Of a DNA stretch of 64,000 nt, positions 45,437 to 53,187 are shown piece by piece (the first letter of the stretch is position 1; every line of letters starts with the position of its first letter). The stretch covers positions 186,001 through 250,000 of the forward strand of contig NZ_JAKTNR010000003.1 of NCBI RefSeq assembly GCF_022760855.1. Direction: 5' to 3'. A program made the translations under genes and the position numbers. The notes under the pieces are model-generated. The model made no database searches and was not told the DNA's origin. It saw nothing but the letters and a program-made list of their open reading frames with translations. This stretch comes from Thermus albus. Its GTDB lineage: Bacteria > Deinococcota > Deinococci > Deinococcales > Thermaceae.

Positions 45437-46566
45437 TCTACCGGGACGAGTACCGCCTCTACGACTTCGGCCCGAGCCACCCCTTTAGCCCGGTGCGTCT
45501 GGAGATGCTCACCTCCCTTCTGCACGCCTTGGGGGTGTGGCGGCAACCCTTGGAACCTCCTGAGGCCACCCGGGAGGAGGTGCTTACCGTGCACTCTGAG
45601 CGCCTGGTGAAGCGGGTGGAGGCGGCAAGCCGGGGGGAGAGGGTGCCGGATTTGGAGTACTACGGCCTGGGCACCGGGGATACCCCGGTCTTTCCCGGCA
45701 TGGACCGGGCGGCCAGGATCCTGGTGGGGGGTACCTTGGAGGGGGCCCGGCGCATCCTGGCCGGGGAGAAGCGGGTCCTGCAACTGGGCGGAGGCCTCCA
45801 CCACGCCCAGTACGACCGCGCCAGCGGGTTTTGCGTGTACAACGATCTCTCCGTGGCCATACGCCACCTGACCCAAGCGGGCTTGCGGGTGGCCTATCTG
45901 GACATAGATGTGCACCACGGGGACGGGGTGCAGTGGATCCACTACGAGGAAAAGGAGGTTCTAACCCTAAGCCTCCACGAAACCGGCCGCTACCTCTTTC
46001 CCGGGACCGGGCACATCCACGAGATCGGCCGGGGGGAGGGGGTAGGGAGGAAGTTGAACCTTCCCCTGGAGCCCTTTACCGAGGACGAAAGCTACCTGGA
46101 GGTTTTTGAGGCCCTGGTGCCCTGGGCCCTAGGGGCTTTCCGCCCCGATGTGTTGGTGGTGCAGTCGGGGGCGGACGCCCACTACCAGGACCCTTTGGCG
46201 GACCTTCTCCTCACCACCCGGGCCTATGAGGCAATCCTTCGCCTAATCCTGGAATACGCCCAGGCCTACACGGGGGGAAGGGTGCTTTTCACCTTGGGGG
46301 GCGGGTACAGCCTGGATGCCACGGTTAGGGTCTGGGCTCTCCTATACTTGGTCTTCCACGGTTTACCCCTCCCTGAGCGCCTGCCTGAGGGGTGGCTTAA
46401 GGAGTGGCAAGCCCGGCTGGAGAAGCCCTTGACCCCTACCCTTCACGACCCCCAGGCCCCCCGCGCCCCATACCCGGAAATCCCCCGCAAGGAGGAGATC
46501 GCCCGCCGAAACCTTCTTACCCTGGAGAGGCTCATGGAGCTTGTGCGTCCCCACCTGGTACACTAG
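45430..46566 (+). CDS. acuC: AcuC-like histone deacetylase family enzyme
   Basis: Zinc-dependent lysine deacetylase of 378 residues. The catalytic His pair is in GGGLHHAQYDRASGFCVYND, zinc ligands are in DIDVHHGDGVQ and SGADAHYQDPLADL, and the late Gly-rich loop is LFTLGGGYSLDATVR. AcuC removes acetyl groups from acetyl-CoA synthetase to activate it. Synthetase and acetyltransferase genes are not in the window. It is translationally coupled to acuB and followed 4 bp later by ttuB. Confidence 0.92.
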   Translation: MVIYRDEYRLYDFGPSHPFSPVRLEMLTSLLHALGVWRQPLEPPEATREEVLTVHSERLVKRVEAASRGERVPDLEYYGLGTGDTPVFPGMDRAARILVGGTLEGARRILAGEKRVLQLGGGLHHAQYDRASGFCVYNDLSVAIRHLTQAGLRVAYLDIDVHHGDGVQWIHYEEKEVLTLSLHETGRYLFPGTGHIHEIGRGEGVGRKLNLPLEPFTEDESYLEVFEALVPWALGAFRPDVLVVQSGADAHYQDPLADLLLTTRAYEAILRLILEYAQAYTGGRVLFTLGGGYSLDATVRVWALLYLVFHGLPLPERLPEGWLKEWQARLEKPLTPTLHDPQAPRAPYPEIPRKEEIARRNLLTLERLMELVRPHLVH

Positions 46567-46570
46567 CGGG

Positions 46571-46792
46571 ATGAAGGTGGTGTTGCGCCTGCCGGAGCGC
46601 AAGGAGGTGGAGGTACCAGGGGATAGGCCCTTGAGGGAGGTTCTCCTGGAGCTGGGCTTGAATCCGGAAACGGTGGTGGTGATCCGGGGGGAGGAGCTCC
46701 TCACCCTGGACGAGAGGGTGGGGGAAGGGGAGACCCTCGAGGTCCTCTCCGCCATCTCCGGGGGCCAGGGGTGGGGCGGCCATGGTGTGTAA
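46571..46792 (+). CDS. ttuB: Ubiquitin-like sulfur carrier TtuB, with an extended C-terminus
   Basis: ThiS/MoaD/ubiquitin-like protein that carries thiocarboxylate sulfur for 2-thioribothymidine in tRNA, and in Thermus is also conjugated to proteins. MKVVLRLPERKEVEVPGDRPLREV and ETLEVLSAISGG match TtuB. Such carriers must end in Gly-Gly, but here the frame continues QGWGGHGV before the stop, 8 extra residues (73 in total). A CAG follows GGG-GGC where a TAG would end the protein normally. The extension overlaps ttuA by 11 bp. Either a protease trims it, or a mutation or sequence error removed the stop. Confidence 0.85.
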   Translation: MKVVLRLPERKEVEVPGDRPLREVLLELGLNPETVVVIRGEELLTLDERVGEGETLEVLSAISGGQGWGGHGV

Positions 46793-47744
46793 GGTCTGCG
46801 GCCAAAAAGCCCAGGTGGAGCTGAGGAACCGGGGCTTTGCCCTGTGCAAGGAGCACTACCTGGAGTGGTTCGTCAAGGAAACCGAGCGGGCCATCCGCCG
46901 CCACCGGATGCTCCGGCCGGGGGAGCGGGTTTTGGTGGCGGTTTCCGGGGGCAAGGATTCCCTGGCCCTTTGGGATGTGCTTTGGCGGCTGGGTTACCAG
47001 GCGGTGGGGCTTCATCTGCAGCTGGGGATTGGGGGCTACTCGGAGAGGAGCCTTCAGGTCACGCAACGCTTTGCCCAGGACCGGGGCCTGGAGCTTTGGG
47101 TGGTGGACCTGCGCCAGGCCTATGGCTTTGGGGTTCCGGAGCTGGCCCAGCTTTCGGGGCGGGTGGCCTGTTCCGCCTGTGGGCTTTCCAAGCGCTACAT
47201 CATCAACCAGGTGGCGGTGGAAGCGGGCTTTAGGGTGGTGGCCACCGGCCATAACCTGGACGACGAGGCGGCGGTCCTCTTCGGCAACCTCCTGAACCCC
47301 CAGGAGGACGCCCTGGTCCGCCAGGGGCCGGTGCTGCCCGAGAAGCCGGGCCTGGCAGCCCGGGTCAAGCCCTTCTACCGCTTTAGCGAGCGGGAGGTGC
47401 TCTCCTACACCCTCCTGAGGGGGATCCGTTACCTGCACGAGGAGTGCCCCAACGCCCAGGGGGCCAAGAGCCTACTTTACAAGGAGGCCTTGAACCTGGT
47501 GGAGCGGGAGATGCCCGGGGCCAAGCTGCGCTTTCTGGAGGGATTTCTTGAGAAAATCCAGCCCCGGCTCCAGGCGGGCGAGGAGGTTTCCCTTAAGGCT
47601 TGCGAGCGCTGCGGCTACCCCACCACGGGGGCGGTCTGTTCCTTTTGCCGCATGTGGGACGCCGTGTACCGGCGAGCCAAGAAGCGGCGCCTTTTGCCGG
47701 AAGAGGCGGAGTTTGAGCCCCGGGTGCCGGTGGCCAGGCCTTAA
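46782..47744 (+). CDS. ttuA: tRNA-5-methyluridine(54) 2-sulfurtransferase TtuA
   Basis: Transfers sulfur from TtuB thiocarboxylate to m5U54 of tRNA, making s2T, which stiffens tRNA at high temperature. It has 320 residues. An N-terminal zinc finger (MVCKVCGQKA...LCKEHY) is followed by the ATP-PPi loop VAVSGGKDSLALWDVL. Iron-sulfur ligand cysteines lie in ACSACGLSKR and HEECPNAQG, GHNLDDEAAVLFGNLL is present, and the C-terminal zinc finger is CERCGY...CSFCRMW. The ATG at 46782 overlaps ttuB. A terminator follows. Confidence 0.95.
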   Translation: MVCKVCGQKAQVELRNRGFALCKEHYLEWFVKETERAIRRHRMLRPGERVLVAVSGGKDSLALWDVLWRLGYQAVGLHLQLGIGGYSERSLQVTQRFAQDRGLELWVVDLRQAYGFGVPELAQLSGRVACSACGLSKRYIINQVAVEAGFRVVATGHNLDDEAAVLFGNLLNPQEDALVRQGPVLPEKPGLAARVKPFYRFSEREVLSYTLLRGIRYLHEECPNAQGAKSLLYKEALNLVEREMPGAKLRFLEGFLEKIQPRLQAGEEVSLKACERCGYPTTGAVCSFCRMWDAVYRRAKKRRLLPEEAEFEPRVPVARP

Positions 47745-47748
47745 GGGC

Positions 47749-47777
47749 AAAGCCCCCGGGAAGGTCCCGGGGGCTTT
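47749..47777. terminator. Intrinsic terminator after ttuA
   Basis: AAAGCCCCCGGG, loop AAGGT, CCCGGGGGCTTTT. It is symmetric with A and T flanks, so it can also end the opposing tRNA-Cys/tRNA-Val transcript. Confidence 0.88.
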
Positions 47778-47780
47778 TGG

Positions 47781-47854
47781 TGGGCGCGAGTGGACTTGAA
47801 CCACCGACCCCTACCGTGTCAAGGTAGTGCTCTGGCCACCTGAGCTACGCGCCC
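47781..47854 (-). tRNA. tRNA-Val (anticodon GAC)
   Basis: Acceptor stem GGGCGCG / CGCGCCC with discriminator A and encoded CCA (47780-47778). The anticodon stem-loop CTACC-TTGACAC-GGTAG gives GAC. It is the second tRNA of a two-gene unit with tRNA-Cys. Confidence 0.95.
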
Positions 47855-47864
47855 ATACTTCTGG

Positions 47865-47936
<72 letters not shown>

Positions 47937-47948
47937 AAGCCGTAAGGT

Positions 47949-47978
47949 ATGGTAGCACGCGGGGAAAAACCCTGTCAA
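47949..47978 (-). promoter_or_regulatory. Promoter of the tRNA-Cys/tRNA-Val unit
   Basis: Minus-strand -35 TTGACA (47978-47973), 18-bp spacer, -10 TACCAT (47954-47949), then 12 nt to tRNA-Cys. Confidence 0.8.
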
Positions 47979-48019
47979 GGAAGCCCGTCCTCATAGGGAA
48001 AATGCTATGATGCCAGAGA

Positions 48020-49459
48020 GTGGCTGAGGTCTTCGTGCGCCTTAGGCGGGGCCGGTGGCCTCTATCCAAAGGTCTTTTGGTGGAGGCCCTTCTGCCCTTG
48101 GGTGTGCCCCTGGAGGCCGCCCAGGCCGTGGCCCATACCGTGGAGGAGCGTTTGAAGGCGGAAGGGCATTCGGCCGTGGCCCCGAGGCTCCTGCGCAAGG
48201 TCTTCCTGGAGGAGGTGGCCCGGGCCCTGGGGGCGGAGGTGGCGGGGAGGCTTTCCAGGCAGACCCTTCCCTTTGAGGAAATCCTGGTTCTGCAGGGGAA
48301 GAGGCGCCGTCCCTTCTCCAAGGGGCTCTTGGCCAGGAGCCTCGAGGAGGCGGGCTTTTCCTTGAAGGAGGCCCACGAGCTGGCCAAGGAGGTGGAACGG
48401 CACCTTAGGCAGGAAGGGGTCAAGCAGATCTCCGCCCGCCGCCTGGAGGAGGTGGTGGCCCAGGAGGTGGGCCGGGCCATGGGCAAAGGGGCCCGCAGGC
48501 GCTACCTCCAGCGTCAGGCCTTTGCCGGAGAGCTTTTCGTAGAGGAGGAAAGCGGTGAGCCCCGTATGCCCTTTTCCAAGGGCATCCTGGCGCAATCCCT
48601 GATGGGCATTGGGTTTTCCCCGGAACGGGCGTACCGGCTGGCCCGGGAGATGGAAAAGGCCCTGCGCCTGGAGGGGCGCAGGGTGATCCGGCGGAATGAG
48701 CTTCGGGAACGGGTGTACCAGGCCCTTCTCAAGGAAGCGGGGGAGGAGGTGGCCAGGCGGTACCTGCTCCTTAGGAGCCTGAGGCGGAGCGCTCGCCCGG
48801 TGCACATCCTCATCGGTGGGGTCACCGGGGTGGGGAAGAGCGTCTTGGCCTCGGCCTTGGCCTACCGCCTGGGCATCACCCACATCGTCCCCTCGGATGC
48901 GGTGCGGGAGGTCTTCCGGGCCTCACTTTCCCAGGACCTTCTCCCCACCTTGCACCTTTCCACCTTTGAGGCTTGGAAGGCCTTGTCAACCGAGCCCAGC
49001 GCGGCTGAGGAAGAAAGCCACGAAATCCGGGTGATGCGGGGCTTTCTGGACCAGGTGGCCCGGGTGGCGGTGGGCCTTAGGGCCATCCAGGAACGGAGCG
49101 CCCTCGAGGGGACCTCCATCGTGCTGGAAGGGGTGCATGTGGTCCCCCGCTACCTGGACCATCCCTACCGGGACAGGGTGCTCACGGTTCCCATGCTGGT
49201 GGTGCTTCAGGACGAAAAGCTCCACCAGGATCGCTTTCTCCTTAGGGACCGGGAAACGGCCCATGCCCGGCCTCGGGAGAAGTACCTCACCCATTTCTAC
49301 GAGATCCGGCTTATCCAGGATCACCTCCTCCGTTGGGCCCAGGAGGAGGGGGTTCCCGTGATCCCGGGCGAGGACCTGGATGAGGCGGTGGAGAAGGCCC
49401 TAGAGGTCCTGGTGGCCTATCTGGAGGCCCAGGGGATGCGGGAGGGACTGCATGCTTGA
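48020..49459 (+). CDS. 2-phosphoglycerate kinase-like protein with three ATP-cone domains
   Basis: A 479-residue protein. Residues 1-80, about 88-165 and about 172-250 are three successive ATP-cone-like domains, each with a basic SKG(L/I)L turn (PLSKGLLVEAL, PFSKGLLARSL, PFSKGILAQSL). A P-loop kinase domain follows: ILIGGVTGVGKSVLASALAYRLG, IVPSDAVREVFRA, SIVLEGVHVVP. This resembles 2-phosphoglycerate kinase, the first enzyme of cyclic 2,3-diphosphoglycerate synthesis in archaea; the substrate here is not proven. The GTG at 48020 lies 7 nt after TATGAT, a leaderless pattern. Confidence 0.82.
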   Translation: MAEVFVRLRRGRWPLSKGLLVEALLPLGVPLEAAQAVAHTVEERLKAEGHSAVAPRLLRKVFLEEVARALGAEVAGRLSRQTLPFEEILVLQGKRRRPFSKGLLARSLEEAGFSLKEAHELAKEVERHLRQEGVKQISARRLEEVVAQEVGRAMGKGARRRYLQRQAFAGELFVEEESGEPRMPFSKGILAQSLMGIGFSPERAYRLAREMEKALRLEGRRVIRRNELRERVYQALLKEAGEEVARRYLLLRSLRRSARPVHILIGGVTGVGKSVLASALAYRLGITHIVPSDAVREVFRASLSQDLLPTLHLSTFEAWKALSTEPSAAEEESHEIRVMRGFLDQVARVAVGLRAIQERSALEGTSIVLEGVHVVPRYLDHPYRDRVLTVPMLVVLQDEKLHQDRFLLRDRETAHARPREKYLTHFYEIRLIQDHLLRWAQEEGVPVIPGEDLDEAVEKALEVLVAYLEAQGMREGLHA

Positions 49460-49790
49460 GGTTTTGGGATTCCTCCTCCTTTTGGCCTTGGTGTTTCGCC
49501 TAAAGGGGCGGCTCCCCTTTTGGGCCTCGGGGATATGGCTGAACCTGATCTGGTTTGTGTACCAGAACGAGTGGGGTTCAGGCTGGCTGGCCTATCTGCG
49601 GGGCCTAGGAATGGGGTTTTTCCTGGCGGTGGGCTACGGGCAACCCGGCCTGGCCTGGGCCCTCACCCCTTGGCCCCTTCTCCTCTACCTTCGCCTGGAC
49701 GTGCGGGAGCTGGCCTTTTACCTTCCCGCCTTGGGGGAGGGGATGGTCCTGGGGGCCCTCCTTTATCTGGCAGGTTTCCGCAGGCGGTAG
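49452..49790 (+). CDS. Small hypothetical membrane protein
   Basis: A 112-residue protein with three or four hydrophobic helices (about 2-16, 24-38, 45-62, 88-108). No family is recognised. It overlaps the kinase-like gene by 8 bp and is likely cotranscribed with it. Its 3' end overlaps the convergent next gene by 28 bp. Confidence 0.65.
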   Translation: MLEVLGFLLLLALVFRLKGRLPFWASGIWLNLIWFVYQNEWGSGWLAYLRGLGMGFFLAVGYGQPGLAWALTPWPLLLYLRLDVRELAFYLPALGEGMVLGALLYLAGFRRR

Positions 49791-50062
49791 ACCAGGTAGG
49801 GAAGCCCCATCCCCAGCGCCCCACCCAGGAGGAAGGGAAGGGGGTGGCCGAAGAGGAGCTGAAGAAGAAAAAGAACCCCGTATAGGCCCAGGAAGAAGGG
49901 AACGGGGAAGGGTTTTTCCCCATAGGCCACCCCCATGGTGCCCACGAAGAGGCCCACCGCCAAGGCCATCCCTTCCTGGTGGGGGCGGAGGAAAAGGAAG
50001 TAGGCATAGGCGGCTACCCCTAGAAGGGCCAGGCTTTGGGAAAGGCGGCTGGGATTCATCAC
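49763..50062 (-). CDS. Small hypothetical membrane protein
   Basis: A 99-residue protein with three helices (about 10-26, 31-46, 54-92) and a basic tail (LRKPAR). No family is recognised. It overlaps the upstream gene by 4 bp (ATGA-type coupling) and may form a complex with it. Confidence 0.6.
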   Translation of the reverse strand: MMNPSRLSQSLALLGVAAYAYFLFLRPHQEGMALAVGLFVGTMGVAYGEKPFPVPFFLGLYGVLFLLQLLFGHPLPFLLGGALGMGLPYLVYRLRKPAR

Positions 50063-50373
50063 CTATGCACAAAGCGCTTTACCAGGAGTTGGGAAAGCAC
50101 CAGGGCCACCCCACCCCAGGCCACCTGGGGCTCATGGCCTAAGAAACCCATGGCGGCCGAGAACATGCCCGCTATCAGGAAGAAGGGAACGTACTTGGGG
50201 TTCACGGTAAGGCCCAGGACGAAGGCCACGATAAACCCGGCTATTCCCGGGGGCAAGGTGGCCCCCAGGGCCAGGAAGAGGAGCATGAGGGCGATGGTGA
50301 TGGCCCCTGCCAGGTAGTAGGCTCCGGGGAAAGGTTCTTTGGGCTTCCTACGGGCGTCTTTGGCCTCGGGCAT
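50059..50373 (-). CDS. Small hypothetical membrane protein
   Basis: A 104-residue protein with a charged N-terminus (MPEAKDARRKPKEP) and three helices (about 20-38, 42-58, 62-78). No family is recognised. It is 12 bp downstream of thrC and may be cotranscribed with it. Confidence 0.65.
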   Translation of the reverse strand: MPEAKDARRKPKEPFPGAYYLAGAITIALMLLFLALGATLPPGIAGFIVAFVLGLTVNPKYVPFFLIAGMFSAAMGFLGHEPQVAWGGVALVLSQLLVKRFVHR

Positions 50374-50385
50374 GGCCCAAGCTTA

Positions 50386-51441
50386 TCACAAGAGTCCGGC
50401 GGCTTGGGCCACGGCCTCGAGGGTGGCGGGCACCGGCGGAAGAAGCCCCGCCACCTTCTCCGCCGTGGCCGGGTCCTTGAGGCCATGGCCGGTAAGGGTG
50501 AGGACCACGGTGCTTCCCGGTTCCAGCCGCCCTTCCTTTAGGAGCTTCCACACCCCGGCCATGGCCGCCGCCGAGGCGGGTTCAGAGAAGATGCCCTCCT
50601 CCTCCGCCAGGTAGCGGTAGGCGGCGAGGATCTCCTCGTCCGTCACCGCTTCAATCAGACCCCCCGACTCCTCCTTGGCCCGGATGGCCCCCTGCCAGCT
50701 GGCGGGGTTGCCGATGCGGATGGCGGTGGCCAGGGTCTCCGGCTTCTCTATGGGATGGCCCAGGACCAGGGGGGCAGCCCCCGCCGCTTGGAAGCCCAGC
50801 ATCCGGGGAAGGCGGCTGGCCCGGCCTTGAGCGAAGTACTCTTTGTACCCCATCCAGTGGGCGGTGATGTTGCCCGCGTTGCCCACGGGTAGGGCGTGGT
50901 AGTGGGGGGCATCCCCCAGCTCATCCACCACCTCAAAGGCCAGGGTCTTCTGGCCCTCGAGGCGGTAGGGGTTCAGGGAGTTCACCAGGGCCACGGGGTA
51001 GGCCTCGGTGAGGGCCTTGGTGAGGGCTAAGGCCTGGTCAAAGTTGCCCTCAATCTGGATGATCCGGGCCCCGTGCACCAGGCTTTGGGCCACCTTGCCC
51101 AGGGCCACGTACCCCGCGGGCAGGACCACGATGGCCTTGATCCCAGCCCGGGCGGCGTATGCGGCGGCGCTGGCCGCGGTGTTCCCGGTGCTGGCGGCGG
51201 CCACGGCCCGGGCGCCTTCCTCTACCGCCTTGGAAACGGCCAGGGTCATGCCCCGGTCCTTGAAGCTACCCGTGGGGTTCAGGCCCTCAAACTTGGCGTA
51301 GAGGCGGATGCCTTTCCTCCGGGCCTCCTCGGGGCCCTTCAGGGGGATCAAGGGAGTGGAGCCTTCCAAAAGGGAGATCACGGGGGTGTTCAAGGACACG
51401 GGCAGGTGGGCCCGGTAGCGCTCTATGAGGGAAAGCCGCAT
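50386..51441 (-). CDS. thrC: Threonine synthase
   Basis: PLP enzyme converting O-phosphohomoserine to threonine, 351 residues as in T. thermophilus. The PLP Lys is in NPTGSFKDRGMTLA, and AASTGNTAASAAAYAARAG binds the phosphate. LPVGNAGNITAHWMGYKE is the Gly-rich loop, and FSEPASAAAMAG and LTLTGHGLKDP close the site. The ATG at 51441 (MRLSLIERYRAHLPV) is preferred to the upstream opening at 51477. Its partner hom lies upstream on the same strand, separated by a Uma2-family gene. Confidence 0.95.
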   Translation of the reverse strand: MRLSLIERYRAHLPVSLNTPVISLLEGSTPLIPLKGPEEARRKGIRLYAKFEGLNPTGSFKDRGMTLAVSKAVEEGARAVAAASTGNTAASAAAYAARAGIKAIVVLPAGYVALGKVAQSLVHGARIIQIEGNFDQALALTKALTEAYPVALVNSLNPYRLEGQKTLAFEVVDELGDAPHYHALPVGNAGNITAHWMGYKEYFAQGRASRLPRMLGFQAAGAAPLVLGHPIEKPETLATAIRIGNPASWQGAIRAKEESGGLIEAVTDEEILAAYRYLAEEEGIFSEPASAAAMAGVWKLLKEGRLEPGSTVVLTLTGHGLKDPATAEKVAGLLPPVPATLEAVAQAAGLL

Positions 51442-51574
51442 GGGGATATGTTTCCCCCGAAGGGGCCCAGGCGTCAAGGGTTATGCTTTTGGGGTGTATC
51501 CTGGGTACCCCTGAAGCTGGCCTGGAGAAGGGCTAAGCCGGGATTCCCACCACGGCGAGGTGGCATCAGGGGGG

Positions 51575-52135
51575 CTAGAGGAAGAGCTCCTGGGCGTCCA
51601 AGGTGAAGCCGGGAAGCTCGGGGTCTAGGGGAATCCTTTGCGGGTCCGGGTACTCCTCCGCGCCTCCTTGGCGGTGGACCTCCACCCGGTGGGTGTAAGG
51701 GTCCAGGAGGACCACCACACGGGTGCCGTTGGCCAAATAGGCCCTGGCCTTTTGCCGGAGTTCCTCCAGGGTCTGGCTTCGGGAGCGGATTTCAAAGGCC
51801 ACATCTGGGGCTAAGGGGGGGAAGGCCTCCCGTTCCTCTGGGGAGAGGCCTAGCCAGTGATCCCGGAATACAAAGGCGGCGTCGGGGGAGAGGAGGGAAC
51901 CATCGGGAAGCTTGAAGCCGGTGGCCGAGCTGAATACAAGGCCTAAACCCCTCTGCTGGTTCCAGCGGTAAAGCTGGCCTAGGAGGAGGGCTTCCAGGTA
52001 GCCGCTTTCTCTCCCTATCGGCGACACGATAAGCCTCCCGTCTTTCCACCGCTCCAGCTGCCAGCCGGGATTCTTGGCCGAAAGCTGGCGAAGTTCCTCA
52101 TCGCTCACGGGGCGGAGAAGGTCCAGGAAGGGCAC
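51575..52135 (-). CDS. Uma2 (DUF820) family protein, PD-(D/E)XK-like nuclease fold
   Basis: A 186-residue protein. The restriction-endonuclease-like core is recognisable: GFKLPDGSLLSPDAAFV (Asp), APDVAFEIRSRSQTLEELRQKARAYLANGTRVVVLLDP (Glu-x-Arg, replacing the usual E-V-K), then a beta-rich end. The family is very common in thermophiles and cyanobacteria and its role is unknown. It sits between hom and thrC without obvious functional link, 4 bp after hom. Confidence 0.85.
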   Translation of the reverse strand: MPFLDLLRPVSDEELRQLSAKNPGWQLERWKDGRLIVSPIGRESGYLEALLLGQLYRWNQQRGLGLVFSSATGFKLPDGSLLSPDAAFVFRDHWLGLSPEEREAFPPLAPDVAFEIRSRSQTLEELRQKARAYLANGTRVVVLLDPYTHRVEVHRQGGAEEYPDPQRIPLDPELPGFTLDAQELFL

Positions 52136-52139
52136 AGCC

Positions 52140-53138
52140 TCATTCTACCTTGGGCAAAAGGCTTACCTCCGCCAAGGGGGGGGTGGGGGCAGGGGCGGGC
52201 AGGTGGCCCAGGTGCCCGGAGAGGAAGCGGAAAAGATCGGCTAAAAGGCCGCTGGCCGTGGCCCCTCCCCCCGCCCCGGGGCCGGTGACGTAGGCCTCGC
52301 CTAGAGGGTGGCTTCGCACCCAGAGGATGTTGCCTTGGGCCCGGGCCAGGGGGTGGTCCTGGGGCAAGCGCCTGGGGGCCACCACCGCCCGCCAGCGCCC
52401 CCCTTCCCCAAAGAGGCTGGCCACCAGCCGTACCTTCTCCCCAGAGGCCTTGGCCTCTTTGAGGATTTCTGGGGCGAGGCGGGTAATGCCCCTAGCTTCC
52501 ACCTCTTGGAAGGGAAAGGCCGGGTCCACAAGGAGCCTGGCCAGGAGGGTGAGCTTGTGGGCGGCGTCTATGCCCTCCACGTCCAGGGTGGGGTCGGCCT
52601 CCGCGTAGCCCAGGCGCTGGGCCTCGAGGAGGGCTTCCCCGTAGGTCTTCCCCTTTTCCATCTCCTGCAGGATGTAGAGGGTGGTGCCGTTCAGGATGGC
52701 GTGGAGTTCCAAAAGCCGGCTTCCCCTTAGGGTTTCCAGAAAGGAAAGGGCGGGGGTCCCGGCCATGACGCTGGCCTCGTGGTAGATGAGGCCTTCCTCG
52801 GCAAAGGGGCGTAAGGCCTCCCAGGCCTCCGCCAAGAGGGCCTTGTTGGCGGTGATAAGGGGGGTGCCGGCCTCCAGGGCGGGCAGGACCAGGGCTAAAG
52901 GCGTCTTTACCCCGCCCATGGCCTCCACCACCACGTCCGCCTGTAGGAGGTCCGGGGGTTCGGTGCGGAGGAGCTCCTCGGGAATGGGCCGGGGCTTGGC
53001 CCTATCCCGCACCAAGACCCCCAGGAACCTGGGAGAGAAGCCCAGGGCGTGGAAGTCTTCCAGGCGTTCTTGGACCAGGGCGTAGAAGGCACCGCCCACC
53101 GTGCCTCCGCCCAGGAGGGCGATCTTTACCTCTTCCAT
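52140..53138 (-). CDS. hom: Homoserine dehydrogenase
   Basis: Reduces aspartate semialdehyde to homoserine, the branch to threonine and methionine. It has 332 residues without the C-terminal ACT domain, as in other Thermus. The NAD(P) motif is IALLGGGTVGGAF, VVVEAMGGVKTP and LITANKALLA follow, ILNGTTLYILQEM is the catalytic segment, and GYAEADPTLDVEGIDAAHKLTLLA holds the catalytic Asp/Lys. TATAAT lies 7 nt before the ATG (53151-53146, minus), so it is probably leaderless and divergent from queG. Confidence 0.95.
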   Translation of the reverse strand: MEEVKIALLGGGTVGGAFYALVQERLEDFHALGFSPRFLGVLVRDRAKPRPIPEELLRTEPPDLLQADVVVEAMGGVKTPLALVLPALEAGTPLITANKALLAEAWEALRPFAEEGLIYHEASVMAGTPALSFLETLRGSRLLELHAILNGTTLYILQEMEKGKTYGEALLEAQRLGYAEADPTLDVEGIDAAHKLTLLARLLVDPAFPFQEVEARGITRLAPEILKEAKASGEKVRLVASLFGEGGRWRAVVAPRRLPQDHPLARAQGNILWVRSHPLGEAYVTGPGAGGGATASGLLADLFRFLSGHLGHLPAPAPTPPLAEVSLLPKVE

Positions 53139-53187
53139 GCGGGGGATTATACCGGTTTTTCCCGGGCCCTTGCCCTAAAGTGGTGCC

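Noticed and set aside
51442..51574. A riboswitch or T-box leader before thrC
   Set aside because: The region has small GC hairpins, but none of the conserved T-box, lysine or cobalamin riboswitch sequences could be recognised.
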